From RGIG3009 sp045648765 (GTDB lineage: Bacteria; Bacillota; Clostridia; Oscillospirales; Acutalibacteraceae): a stretch of DNA of 26,464 nucleotides. Position 1 is the first letter of the stretch. Every line of letters starts with the position of its first letter. Under the pieces are notes generated by a model that saw nothing but the letters and a program-made list of their open reading frames with translations, had not been told where the DNA came from and ran no database searches. This document shows, piece after piece, positions 1 to 6,645 of this stretch. The stretch is from positions 1-26,464 of the forward strand of contig JAZROQ010000021.1 of assembly GCA_045648765.1 (NCBI GenBank), given 5' to 3'. The translations under genes were made by a program, and so were the position numbers.

Positions 1-39
1 ACCACCTTTTTGATTCACAACGGCAACGATTTTTCCCAT
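1..39 (-). CDS. parA: Partial ParA/Soj chromosome-partitioning ATPase (N-terminus only)
   Basis: Read on the minus strand, the first 39 bases encode MGKIVAVVNQKGG and then run off the window. This is the characteristic start of ParA/Soj and MinD-type ATPases, where the KGG begins the deviant Walker A motif (KGGxGKT). A purine-rich GAGGGG ribosome site lies just upstream of the ATG, and a good promoter precedes it. ParA acts on the nucleoid with ParB to segregate or organise the origin region and, as Soj, modulates DnaA. Two parS sites, the DNA targets of ParB, lie 120-160 bp upstream, which makes ParA much more likely than MinD or a plasmid-type homologue. Only 13 residues are visible, so the rest of the protein and any following parB cannot be checked. 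Confidence 0.8.
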   Translation of the reverse strand, partial: MGKIVAVVNQKGG

Positions 40-71
40 ATCGTACCCCTCATATTTTTCTCGATAGCAGT

Positions 72-100
72 AGTATAGCACATTTTTTTACAACTGAAAA
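72..100 (-). promoter_or_regulatory. Promoter of parA
   Basis: On the minus strand, a -35 element TTTTCA (95-100) is followed after 17 bp by TATACT (72-77). The -10 is preceded by TGC, giving an extended -10. It lies about 33 bp upstream of the parA start codon. The extended -10 and near-consensus hexamer make it a credible sigma-A promoter. Confidence 0.6.
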
Positions 101-122
101 GAGAATTTTGAAGAAATACAGA

Positions 123-159
123 AAAAAACGAGGCCAAAATTCATTTAGCCTCGTTTTTT
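123..159 (-). terminator. Rho-independent terminator downstream of gpmI
   Basis: Inverted repeat with arms 123-134 and 148-159 (core ACGAGGC / GCCTCGT) and a 13-base loop. Runs of A on one side and T on the other make it usable in both directions. On the minus strand it ends the pgk-tpiA-gpmI transcript before it reaches the parA promoter. The first parS site begins at the last base of the right arm. Confidence 0.8.
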
Positions 160-174
160 GTTTCACGTGAAACA
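159..174. other. parS site 1 (ParB/Spo0J binding site)
   Basis: The 16 bases TGTTTCACGTGAAACA are a perfect palindrome and match the published B. subtilis parS consensus TGTTNCACGTGAAACA at every position. parS is where ParB (Spo0J) loads and spreads. It is typically found near the origin, as here, about 17 kb from dnaA-dnaN. Confidence 0.95.
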
Positions 175-185
175 CCTTTTCGTTA

Positions 186-201
186 CGTTCCACGTGAAAC
201 A
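186..201. other. parS site 2 (ParB/Spo0J binding site)
   Basis: CGTTCCACGTGAAACA differs from the parS consensus only at the first, outermost base. Its centre is 27 bp from the centre of the first site, and both lie within the short gpmI-parA intergenic space. Two close copies support a real ParB loading locus rather than a chance match. Confidence 0.9.
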
Positions 202-210
202 CTGTCGTTA

Positions 211-1725
211 TTAACCAAGCAAACTTTGTCCATCCATTTCGGCAGGTTGTTCCATACCGAGGATTTGAAGCATCGTCGGCGCAATGTCGCACAAGCGGCC
301 ACCGTCTTTTAACGTGCAAGGATAGCCCACCACGCAAAGCGGCACCAAGTTGGTGGTGTGTGCCGTAAACGGCGAACCGTCTTCTTCGGTCATCTTGTCA
401 GCATTTCCGTGGTCGGCGGTTATCAAAGCCACGCCGCCCATTTCACGTACAGCAGCCACGGTGTCACCCACGCAGGTGTCCACCGCTTCCACCGCCGCTT
501 TGGCGGCATCAAACACGCCGGTGTGACCCACCATGTCGCAGTTGGCATAGTTAAGAATGACAACGTCGTATTTCCCCGAACGGATTTTTTCTACCACGGC
601 ATCGCGCACCAAATAGGCGCTCATTTCAGGCTGCAAGTCGTACGTTGCCACTTTGGGGGAGTTAATTAACACGCGGTCTTCCCCTTCGCTTTCGCGTTCC
701 ACGCCGCCGTTAAAGAAGAACGTCACGTGCGCATATTTTTCAGTTTCAGCAATGCGCAATTGCGTTTTGCCGTTTTTACCCAAATATTCACCCAACGTGT
801 TATCTAACGTTTGGGGTTTAAATGCCACTTGCACATTCGGCATGGTGGCATCGTATTGCGTCATGCAAACGTAAGTCAGCGGGAAGAATCCGTTTCTGCG
901 TTCAAAGCCCTCAAAAGCAGGGTCTACAAACGTGCGGGTAATTTCACGCGCACGGTCCGGGCGGAAGTTAAAGAACACCACGCTGTCCCCCGCTTTGATT
1001 TTGCCGTTTTCATCACAAACAGTAGGCAACACAAACTCATCGGTCACACCGTTTTCATACGAACGTGCCACCGCTTCGGCTGCGGCGCCAATGCTTTGTT
1101 CGCCTTCGCCGTAAACCATGGCGGCATACGCTTTTTCCACACGCTCCCAACGGTTGTCGCGGTCCATGGCATAATAACGTCCCATCACCGTGGCAATGCT
1201 GCCAACGCCCAGTTCGTTCAACTTTTCTTGCAGTTTTTCCACAAAATCCTTGCCGGAAGAAGGCGGCACGTCACGACCATCCAACAAAGCGTGCACAAAA
1301 ACATTGCTCACGCCGTTTTTCTTGGCAAGGTCCAGCAAACCAAACAAATGCGTCAAATGGCTGTGCACGCCGCCGTCGGATAACAAACCGATAAGATGCA
1401 ACGCTTTTTCGCCTTTGGCGTTTTCTACCGCCGCTTTAAGAGCTTCGTTCTTTTCAAAGTCGCCATCGGTAATCGCTTTGGTAATGCGTGTCAATTCTTG
1501 GTATACCACGCGACCGGCACCAATGTTGGTGTGTCCAACCTCGCTGTTACCCATTTGTCCGTCCGGCAAACCAACATCCATACCGGATGCGCCAATCACC
1601 GTAAATGGGTTTTCCGCAAACAATTTGTCCAAGTTGGGCGTTGCCGCCGCATGAATGGCATTTCCCTTTGTTTCTTCATTAATGCCAAAGCCGTCCATCA
1701 CTATCAATACTACTGGTTTTTTCAA
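211..1725 (-). CDS. gpmI: 2,3-bisphosphoglycerate-independent phosphoglycerate mutase
   Basis: Cytosolic glycolytic enzyme interconverting 3- and 2-phosphoglycerate through a phosphoserine intermediate with two metal ions. The 504 residues match the usual length of about 510. Visible family motifs are VMDGFG near the N-terminus (first metal aspartate, D11), GNSEVGH with the catalytic serine at about residue 61, GVHSH, DGRD, the RYYAMDRD substrate loop, and C-terminal NCDMVGHTG and DHGNAD metal ligands. The start chosen is TTG at 1723-1725, because a GGGAGG ribosome site lies 7 bases upstream and the protein then begins at KKPVVLIVMDG. The longer in-frame ATG start adds 12 residues unlike the family and lies upstream of that ribosome site. 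It is the last gene of pgk-tpiA-gpmI, 94 bp after tpiA with a stem-loop between them. Confidence 0.96.
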   Translation of the reverse strand: MKKPVVLIVMDGFGINEETKGNAIHAAATPNLDKLFAENPFTVIGASGMDVGLPDGQMGNSEVGHTNIGAGRVVYQELTRITKAITDGDFEKNEALKAAVENAKGEKALHLIGLLSDGGVHSHLTHLFGLLDLAKKNGVSNVFVHALLDGRDVPPSSGKDFVEKLQEKLNELGVGSIATVMGRYYAMDRDNRWERVEKAYAAMVYGEGEQSIGAAAEAVARSYENGVTDEFVLPTVCDENGKIKAGDSVVFFNFRPDRAREITRTFVDPAFEGFERRNGFFPLTYVCMTQYDATMPNVQVAFKPQTLDNTLGEYLGKNGKTQLRIAETEKYAHVTFFFNGGVERESEGEDRVLINSPKVATYDLQPEMSAYLVRDAVVEKIRSGKYDVVILNYANCDMVGHTGVFDAAKAAVEAVDTCVGDTVAAVREMGGVALITADHGNADKMTEEDGSPFTAHTTNLVPLCVVGYPCTLKDGGRLCDIAPTMLQILGMEQPAEMDGQSLLG

Positions 1726-1766
1726 GGTTTTTCCTCCCTTTTCATAAAAACAAGTCATCACAGTAA

Positions 1767-1795
1767 GAAAGCAAGATTTGAAAAATCTTGCTTTC
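1767..1795. repeat. Perfect 13-bp inverted repeat between tpiA and gpmI
   Basis: Arms 1767-1779 (GAAAGCAAGATTT) and 1783-1795 are perfect reverse complements around a 3-base loop. On the minus strand, where the operon is transcribed, no T-run follows the hairpin, so it is not a standard terminator for tpiA. It may be an RNA-stability or processing element that sets gpmI expression apart from pgk and tpiA. Confidence 0.7.
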
Positions 1796-1819
1796 CGTCG
1801 TTTTTTGTTAAATTATCTC

Positions 1820-2572
1820 TTATTTTGCTGCCGCAACAATAGTTGCAAAATCGTTAGCCTTCAACGAAGCGCCACCAATCAAACCACCATCAACATCGGG
1901 TTGTGCCAACAATTCGGCTGCGTTTGCCGCGTTCATCGAGCCACCATATTGGATGGTCACTTTTTTAGCCGTTTGGCAAGAGTACAAACCGGTAATGGTT
2001 TTGCGAATCAAGCTGCACACTTCGTTAGCTTGTTCTGCCGTAGCCGTACGGCCGGTGCCGATTGCCCAAACCGGTTCGTAAGCAATAATCACACGGCTCA
2101 GTTCCTCTTTAGAAACACCACCAAGCGCAATTTTGGTTTGCATGGCAACCACTTCACCGGTGATGCCTTGTTCACGTTGTTCCAAATATTCACCCACGCA
2201 CAAGATAACGGTCAAGCCGGCATCCAAAGCTGCACGCATACGTTTTTGAACAGTCACATCGGTATCACCAAAATAGGTGCGGCGTTCGCTGTGACCGATA
2301 ATCACATAACCTACGCCCATGGCTTTGAGCATTTCGGCAGAAATTTCGCCGGTGTAAGCGCCGGATTTTTCCCAGTGGCAGTTTTGTGCAGCCACGCCGA
2401 TTTTGGTGCCTTTCACAGCTTCCAAAGCGGCGGCCAAGTCCACAAACGGAACACCGACAACCACGTCACACGCAGCATCTTTTACAAGAGGTTTAATTTC
2501 TTCAATCAATGCAGTTGCTTCTGCCGGTGTTTTGTTCATTTTCCAGTTACCGGCAATAACGTATTTACCCAT
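1820..2572 (-). CDS. tpiA: Triosephosphate isomerase
   Basis: Interconverts dihydroxyacetone phosphate and glyceraldehyde 3-phosphate in the cytosol, as a (beta/alpha)8-barrel dimer. The 250 residues are the standard length. Catalytic residues are all present: N9 and K11 in AGNWKMN, H94 in IIGHSERR, and E166 in AYEPVWAIGTG. The phosphate-binding loop (QYGGSM, about 208-213) and C-terminal GGLIGGASL are also intact. It starts 26 bp after pgk with its own ribosome site (AAAGGAG) and is clearly co-transcribed with it. Confidence 0.98.
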   Translation of the reverse strand: MGKYVIAGNWKMNKTPAEATALIEEIKPLVKDAACDVVVGVPFVDLAAALEAVKGTKIGVAAQNCHWEKSGAYTGEISAEMLKAMGVGYVIIGHSERRTYFGDTDVTVQKRMRAALDAGLTVILCVGEYLEQREQGITGEVVAMQTKIALGGVSKEELSRVIIAYEPVWAIGTGRTATAEQANEVCSLIRKTITGLYSCQTAKKVTIQYGGSMNAANAAELLAQPDVDGGLIGGASLKANDFATIVAAAK

Positions 2573-2598
2573 TTTTATTGCTCCTTTTTGTTTTTGAA

Positions 2599-3810
2599 TT
2601 ATTTATCACTCATAGCCACAATGCCAGGCAACTCTTTACCCTCAAGGAATTCGAGCGAAGCGCCGCCACCGGTCGAAATATGGCTCATTTTGTCACCAAA
2701 GCCAAGTGTGTTCACAGCCGCAGCAGAGTCACCGCCACCAATAATGGTGGTTGCATCGGTCTCAGCCAAAGCTTTTGCCACCGCAATGGTACCTTCTGCC
2801 AAAATCGGGTTTTCAAACACACCCATCGGGCCATTCCAAACAACCGTTTTAGCAAGTTTCACTTCGTTAGCAAAAAGTTCTGCCGTTTTCGGGCCGATAT
2901 CGAGGCTCATTTTGTCTGCGGGAATCGCATCGGCGTTCACAACTTCCACATCAATCGGAGCATCAATAGGATCCGGGAACGAAGCGGCAATTTTGCAGTC
3001 GATGGGCAACAGCAATTTCACGCCTTTTTGTTCGGCACGAACCAACATTTCGCGGCAATAATCAATTTTTTCAGCATCCAACAAAGAAGTACCCACGGAA
3101 TAACCCTTGGCAGCAAGGAACGTATAAGCCATACCGCCGCCGATAATCAAGGTGTCGGCTTTGTTGAGCAAGTTTTCAATAACGTTGAGTTTGTCAGCCA
3201 CTTTGGCACCGCCCAAAATGGTAACAAACGGACGAACCGGGTTTTCCACCGCATTGCCCAAAAACTTGATTTCTTTTGCCATCAAGTAACCGTTGGCGGA
3301 TTCTTCCACAAACGAAGCCACACCCACGGTAGAGCAGTGTGCGCGGTGAGCAGCACCAAATGCATCGTTGACAAACAAATCGCAAAGCGAAGCCAAATCG
3401 CGCGAGAATGCTTCGCCGTTTTTGGTTTCTTCGGCACGGTAGCGGGTGTTTTGCAACAACACAACCTCGCCGTCTTTCATTTCGGCAACCGCTTTGCGGG
3501 CATTTTCGCCAACCACTTCGTCGTCAGCGGCAAATACAACATTGCAGCCCAATTTTTCGCTCAAACGCACGGCAACAGGCGCCAACGAAAATTCCGGTTT
3601 GGGTTCACCCTTCGGTTTGCCCAAGTGGGAGCAAAGAATAACTTTTGCACCGTTCTTCACCAAATATTGAATGGTCGGAAGAGCCGCCACAATGCGGTTT
3701 TCATCCGTGATAACGCCATTTTTCAGCGGCACGTTAAAATCGCAACGGATCAAAACGCGTTTGCCTTGCACTTTCAAATCTTCTACTGTTTTTTTGTTCA
3801 AGATATTCAT
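2599..3810 (-). CDS. pgk: Phosphoglycerate kinase
   Basis: Transfers phosphate from 1,3-bisphosphoglycerate to ADP, the first substrate-level ATP step of glycolysis. The 403 residues match the bacterial family. Seen are RCDFNVPL (22-29) and SHLGKPKG (61-68) in the N-terminal substrate domain, NDAFGAAHR in the middle, GGGMAYTFL, and the C-terminal nucleotide-binding GGGDSAAAV (about 358-366) and STGGGASLEF. The ATG has a GGGGAG ribosome site 9 bases upstream. It is first in the pgk-tpiA-gpmI operon. A gap gene, the common upstream partner, is absent; the gene upstream is an unrelated carboxypeptidase homologue. Confidence 0.98.
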   Translation of the reverse strand: MNILNKKTVEDLKVQGKRVLIRCDFNVPLKNGVITDENRIVAALPTIQYLVKNGAKVILCSHLGKPKGEPKPEFSLAPVAVRLSEKLGCNVVFAADDEVVGENARKAVAEMKDGEVVLLQNTRYRAEETKNGEAFSRDLASLCDLFVNDAFGAAHRAHCSTVGVASFVEESANGYLMAKEIKFLGNAVENPVRPFVTILGGAKVADKLNVIENLLNKADTLIIGGGMAYTFLAAKGYSVGTSLLDAEKIDYCREMLVRAEQKGVKLLLPIDCKIAASFPDPIDAPIDVEVVNADAIPADKMSLDIGPKTAELFANEVKLAKTVVWNGPMGVFENPILAEGTIAVAKALAETDATTIIGGGDSAAAVNTLGFGDKMSHISTGGGASLEFLEGKELPGIVAMSDK

Positions 3811-3875
3811 AACAAAAAACTCCCCTTTCGGTCTTTTACGGGATGCGCCTTTTACTGTACGTCCCTAACAGAAGT

Positions 3876-3904
3876 ATTTTACCCTTTTTCTTCCTTTTTT
3901 TCAA
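3876..3904 (-). promoter_or_regulatory. Promoter of the pgk-tpiA-gpmI operon
   Basis: On the minus strand, TTGAAA (3899-3904), a 17-bp spacer and TAAAAT (3876-3881) form a near-consensus sigma-A promoter. It lies about 65 bp upstream of the pgk start codon, leaving a leader of roughly 60 bases. No operator or catabolite-response palindrome was recognised in this leader. Confidence 0.6.
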
Positions 3905-3949
3905 TAGGAAGCCATAAAAAAATCAAAAAAATGTGAAAAATTTAACAAA

Positions 3950-5305
3950 TTATTTCCGCCATTTTCGATTTCGTTTGCGATTATAGCGAATGTTCAAAAA
4001 AACATAGCCGACCGCCGCTAAAACCAGCAACAAAAGTATGGCCAAAAACCATCCGGAGAAAATGGCATCGTGAATATCGCTCCACAACGCGTACAAGAAA
4101 TTGCGCGGAGCCTCCTCCCCTGCTACTACCGGTATGCTTCCAATGACTTTGTCACCCAAATACAGCGACAACGTGCCAAGTTTTTGTCCTTTTTCAATGG
4201 GTGCGGTGCAATACTCTTTTTCGGTGATGATTTTTCGGGTGACCGCGTCTAAATCCGTTCCCTTTTTCACTACGGTGAACAACTCTTTTTCCGGGACCAA
4301 GGAAACGGTTTGACGTTTGGCAGAATCTTTAACTTCCAGGCGTCCTACCGGCTCGTTTTTCCTGACCAGCGTGGCATATTCAAAGCCAATAAGCCCCCAG
4401 CGTATCAAACGGCGCGCATCGGCATATCCGTTGTTGATAACCTCGCCTTTGGCATCTTTTTTGGCAGCACCCATGACAACCGCCATATACTCGTACCCAT
4501 CCAAACTGCCGTATTCCATCAACGATTGCTCGGTTAGCGTTCCGCCGGTTCTGCCCCCTATGGCGTACGAATAATACACCTCCGTGGAAGCGCGCACCAT
4601 ATCGTTGCTGGTTGGCCAACTGCGCTTGTTTCCTCCCGAAAACGGCTGCACAGTCCACTGTGTCAGTTCGAACATGTTGCGAATTTCGGTATATTGCATG
4701 GCATACCGCGAAAACGTCACCACATCCCGCGCTGACATATATTGTCCTTCGTCGTTTAACCCCACCACGTTGGTAAAGTGCGAGTTGGTACAACCGAGTT
4801 CTTGCGCAAAAGCGTTTAAGCCTTCCACAAACGCTTCGGGTGAACCGCTGAGCACCGTTGCCAACGTCACGGCAGCATCGGCCGCCGTTTGAATGGTACA
4901 AACCGTAAGCAAATCTTTAAGTTTCCACGTTTCGCCAAAATTCATCAGCGCAACGTGTAATCCTGTTCCCGCCACATAATGGTTAAACAGTTGCAAGGTA
5001 TATTGTCCGGTAACCGTTTCCGTGTTCAATTGTTGCTCATTGATGAGCTTCATGGCATAACCCGCCATCGCCACACGCATTAACGAACCCGGTTGATAGC
5101 GCTTATCGGCCTCTTTTTCATACAAAACCACGTCTTGCTCGGTCTTGACTCCCATATACAGCATTATGGCAGAGGGCGCCGTTACGGTGTCTTCCCCTTC
5201 CGAGGGATATTCATATAAGATTTTTTCGGCCGATACCGAAAACGGCATCAAAACAAAACAAAGCATCAAACAGATTGCCAAAGCACGTTTTCCAAACAGT
5301 TTCAT
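3950..5305 (-). CDS. DacF-like D-alanyl-D-alanine carboxypeptidase homologue, probably inactive
   Basis: Overall architecture is that of low-molecular-weight penicillin-binding proteins (peptidase S11). There is a signal peptide (1-26, ending SVSA), a transpeptidase-like domain (about 40-280), a PBP5_C-like beta domain (about 313-395), and a C-terminal membrane anchor (about 418-437) with a basic tail. It should sit on the outer face of the membrane. The three motifs that define catalysis are all altered. SxxK reads SLMR at 74-77, SxN reads TAA at 140-142, and KTG reads RTG at 252-254. The flanking sequence (QPGSL, ADAAVTLA, FTNVVGLND) still aligns with the family, so the reading frame is sound and the gene is not visibly broken. 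I infer a pseudoenzyme or a much-altered peptidase. It lies 14 bp downstream of the uracil-DNA glycosylase gene. Confidence 0.82.
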   Translation of the reverse strand: MKLFGKRALAICLMLCFVLMPFSVSAEKILYEYPSEGEDTVTAPSAIMLYMGVKTEQDVVLYEKEADKRYQPGSLMRVAMAGYAMKLINEQQLNTETVTGQYTLQLFNHYVAGTGLHVALMNFGETWKLKDLLTVCTIQTAADAAVTLATVLSGSPEAFVEGLNAFAQELGCTNSHFTNVVGLNDEGQYMSARDVVTFSRYAMQYTEIRNMFELTQWTVQPFSGGNKRSWPTSNDMVRASTEVYYSYAIGGRTGGTLTEQSLMEYGSLDGYEYMAVVMGAAKKDAKGEVINNGYADARRLIRWGLIGFEYATLVRKNEPVGRLEVKDSAKRQTVSLVPEKELFTVVKKGTDLDAVTRKIITEKEYCTAPIEKGQKLGTLSLYLGDKVIGSIPVVAGEEAPRNFLYALWSDIHDAIFSGWFLAILLLLVLAAVGYVFLNIRYNRKRNRKWRK

Positions 5306-5319
5306 ACGTTACTCCGCCC

Positions 5320-5907
5320 TTAATCGTCAAAGGTAAGTGTTGTGTGAGTACAAATCTCTTTTATTTTATCCCGCAAAGCCACAAAATCTGCAAACGCCTC
5401 GGGTTTTTGATTGGGATTTCGCAAAATGGCTGCAGGATGGAACATTCCCATATACAGTCTTCCGTCTTTTTCAAAAAATTGACCATGTTGTTTAGTCACT
5501 TTGAAATCGGGTGAAATGAAGTGAAAAGCCGCAATACGACCCAAGCAAACCACAATTTTGGGTTGTAAGATTTCGATTTGCCGCGCAAGCCACCCTGCGC
5601 ACGCGGCTTGTTCTTCCGGCAACGGGTCGCGGTTTTTTGGCGGACGGCATTTTACCATGTTGGCAATATAAATATTGTATTTGCGAGAAAGCCCCACCGC
5701 TTCGAGCATTTTATCCAGCAGCTGTCCCCCACGCCCGACAAACGGCTGACCTTGCAGATCCTCGTTTTCACCGGGACCTTCCCCGATAAAAAGCACCTCG
5801 GCTTGTTCGTTACCCACACCAAACACCACGTTGTTGCGGGTTTCGCACAAAGCACACGCGCGGCAATTTTTACATTGTTGTTCCAAGGTTGCCCATTCGC
5901 TGTTCAT
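5320..5907 (-). CDS. Family-4 uracil-DNA glycosylase (iron-sulfur type)
   Basis: Excises uracil from DNA to start base-excision repair. The 195 residues fit the family-4 enzymes of thermophiles and many Firmicutes. The N-terminal CRAC (C15, C18) together with C87 (VKCRPPKNR) and C103 (QAACAGW) gives the usual four cysteine ligands of the [4Fe-4S] cluster. The catalytic/uracil motif GEGPGENED (42-50) with GQPFVGRGG is followed by the C-terminal FHPAAILRNP. An ATG is preceded by AAAGGAG. Some annotations call this family the DNA polymerase bacteriophage-type N-terminal domain, but the stand-alone length fits a glycosylase. It is transcribed with the downstream carboxypeptidase homologue and is divergent from pduL. 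Confidence 0.93.
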   Translation of the reverse strand: MNSEWATLEQQCKNCRACALCETRNNVVFGVGNEQAEVLFIGEGPGENEDLQGQPFVGRGGQLLDKMLEAVGLSRKYNIYIANMVKCRPPKNRDPLPEEQAACAGWLARQIEILQPKIVVCLGRIAAFHFISPDFKVTKQHGQFFEKDGRLYMGMFHPAAILRNPNQKPEAFADFVALRDKIKEICTHTTLTFDD

Positions 5908-5929
5908 AGCCGTTTTCTCCTTTGATTCC

Positions 5930-5958
5930 TTGACAAAATAAGGGGTTTATGGTAAAGT
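5930..5958 (+). promoter_or_regulatory. Promoter of pduL
   Basis: A perfect -35 TTGACA (5930-5935), a 17-bp spacer and TAAAGT (5953-5958) with an upstream TGG (extended -10). It starts a leader of about 40 bases before the GTG start of pduL. It overlaps the upstream region of the divergent uracil-DNA glycosylase gene, for which no clear promoter was resolved. Confidence 0.65.
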
Positions 5959-6003
5959 TTTAACAGAACTTTTAGAAATTTATCATAATCTGAGGTGTTT
6001 ATC

Positions 6004-6579
6004 GTGTCAAAACAAATTTTAGTGGAAACCTCCGCCCGTCACGTGCATCTTTCGCGTGAGCACTTGGACATTCTTTTTGGAAAAGACTTTGAATTGTCCG
6101 TCAAAAAAGATTTGTCGCAACCCGGTCAATACGCTTGTAACGAGCGCGTAGACATTTACGGTCCCAAGAAATACTTATATGGCGTAAGCATTCTCGGCCC
6201 CACCCGCAACGCTTCGCAAGTGGAAATCTCGCTGACCGACGCGCGTTCCATGGGTCTTGCCGCTCCGATTCGCGAATCGGGTGACATTGCCGGTTCTGCC
6301 GGGTGCACGTTGGTTGGTCCGTGCGGCAAAGTGGATATCACCGAAGGTGTTATCGTTGCCAAGCGCCACATCCACATGACCCCCGCCGATGCTGCAGAAT
6401 TTGACGTAAAAGACAAAGACGTCGTCAGCGTTAAAGTGGAAACCGACGGTCGTTCGTTAACATTTGGTGATGTGGTCGTGCGTGTGAACGAAAACTTTGC
6501 CCTCGCCATGCACATTGATACCGACGAATCCAATGCCGGTTGTGTTGCTCCCGGCACCATGGGAACGTTAATTAAATAA
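6004..6579 (+). CDS. pduL: PduL-type phosphate acyltransferase (phosphotransacetylase)
   Basis: Interconverts acyl-CoA and acyl phosphate (acetyl or propionyl), feeding acetate kinase. The 191 residues carry the duplicated PduL fold: SARHVHLS (H13, H15), ILGPTR (64-68), AKRHIHM (119-125) and MHIDTDESNA (169-178), with the histidines that bind zinc. I chose GTG at 6004 because GAGG lies 8 bases upstream and the protein then begins directly at SKQILVETSARH. The in-frame GTG at 5995 would overlap the ribosome site. There is no N-terminal encapsulation helix and no microcompartment gene nearby, so I infer a cytosolic housekeeping enzyme replacing Pta, as in many Clostridia. It is a single-gene unit with its own promoter and terminator. 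Confidence 0.93.
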   Translation: MSKQILVETSARHVHLSREHLDILFGKDFELSVKKDLSQPGQYACNERVDIYGPKKYLYGVSILGPTRNASQVEISLTDARSMGLAAPIRESGDIAGSAGCTLVGPCGKVDITEGVIVAKRHIHMTPADAAEFDVKDKDVVSVKVETDGRSLTFGDVVVRVNENFALAMHIDTDESNAGCVAPGTMGTLIK

Positions 6580-6590
6580 TTCTGTTTTAC

Positions 6591-6635
6591 AAAAAACCCT
6601 GTCTGTGAAAGTTGCCGCAGACAGGGCTTTTTTTA
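6591..6635. terminator. Bidirectional terminator shared by pduL and mnmE
   Basis: Stem CCCTGTCTG (6597-6605) / CAGACAGGG (6618-6626) with an A-run before and a T-run after it. It sits between the convergent stop codons of pduL (plus) and mnmE (minus), so it can end both transcripts. Confidence 0.88.
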
Positions 6636-6645
6636 TTGCAAAAAC

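Noticed and set aside
1726..1761. Longer ATG start for gpmI
   Set aside because: The ribosome site lies inside this extension, 7 bases before the TTG that gives the family-typical N-terminus.
1778..3936. Long plus-strand open frames opposite tpiA and pgk (427 and 452 codons)
   Set aside because: They lie exactly antisense to two highly conserved enzymes, have low-complexity His/Phe/Asn/Arg-rich translations and no family resemblance. They are frame shadows caused by codon bias.
3811..3949. A terminator for the carboxypeptidase homologue before pgk
   Set aside because: The stretch is T-rich on the coding strand, but I could not find a convincing stem, so read-through into pgk remains possible.
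5908..6003. A promoter for the uracil-DNA glycosylase gene
   Set aside because: Only a weak pair (TTAAAA and TATTTT, 17 bp apart) is present on the minus strand, and it is not distinguishable from background in A+T-rich DNA.
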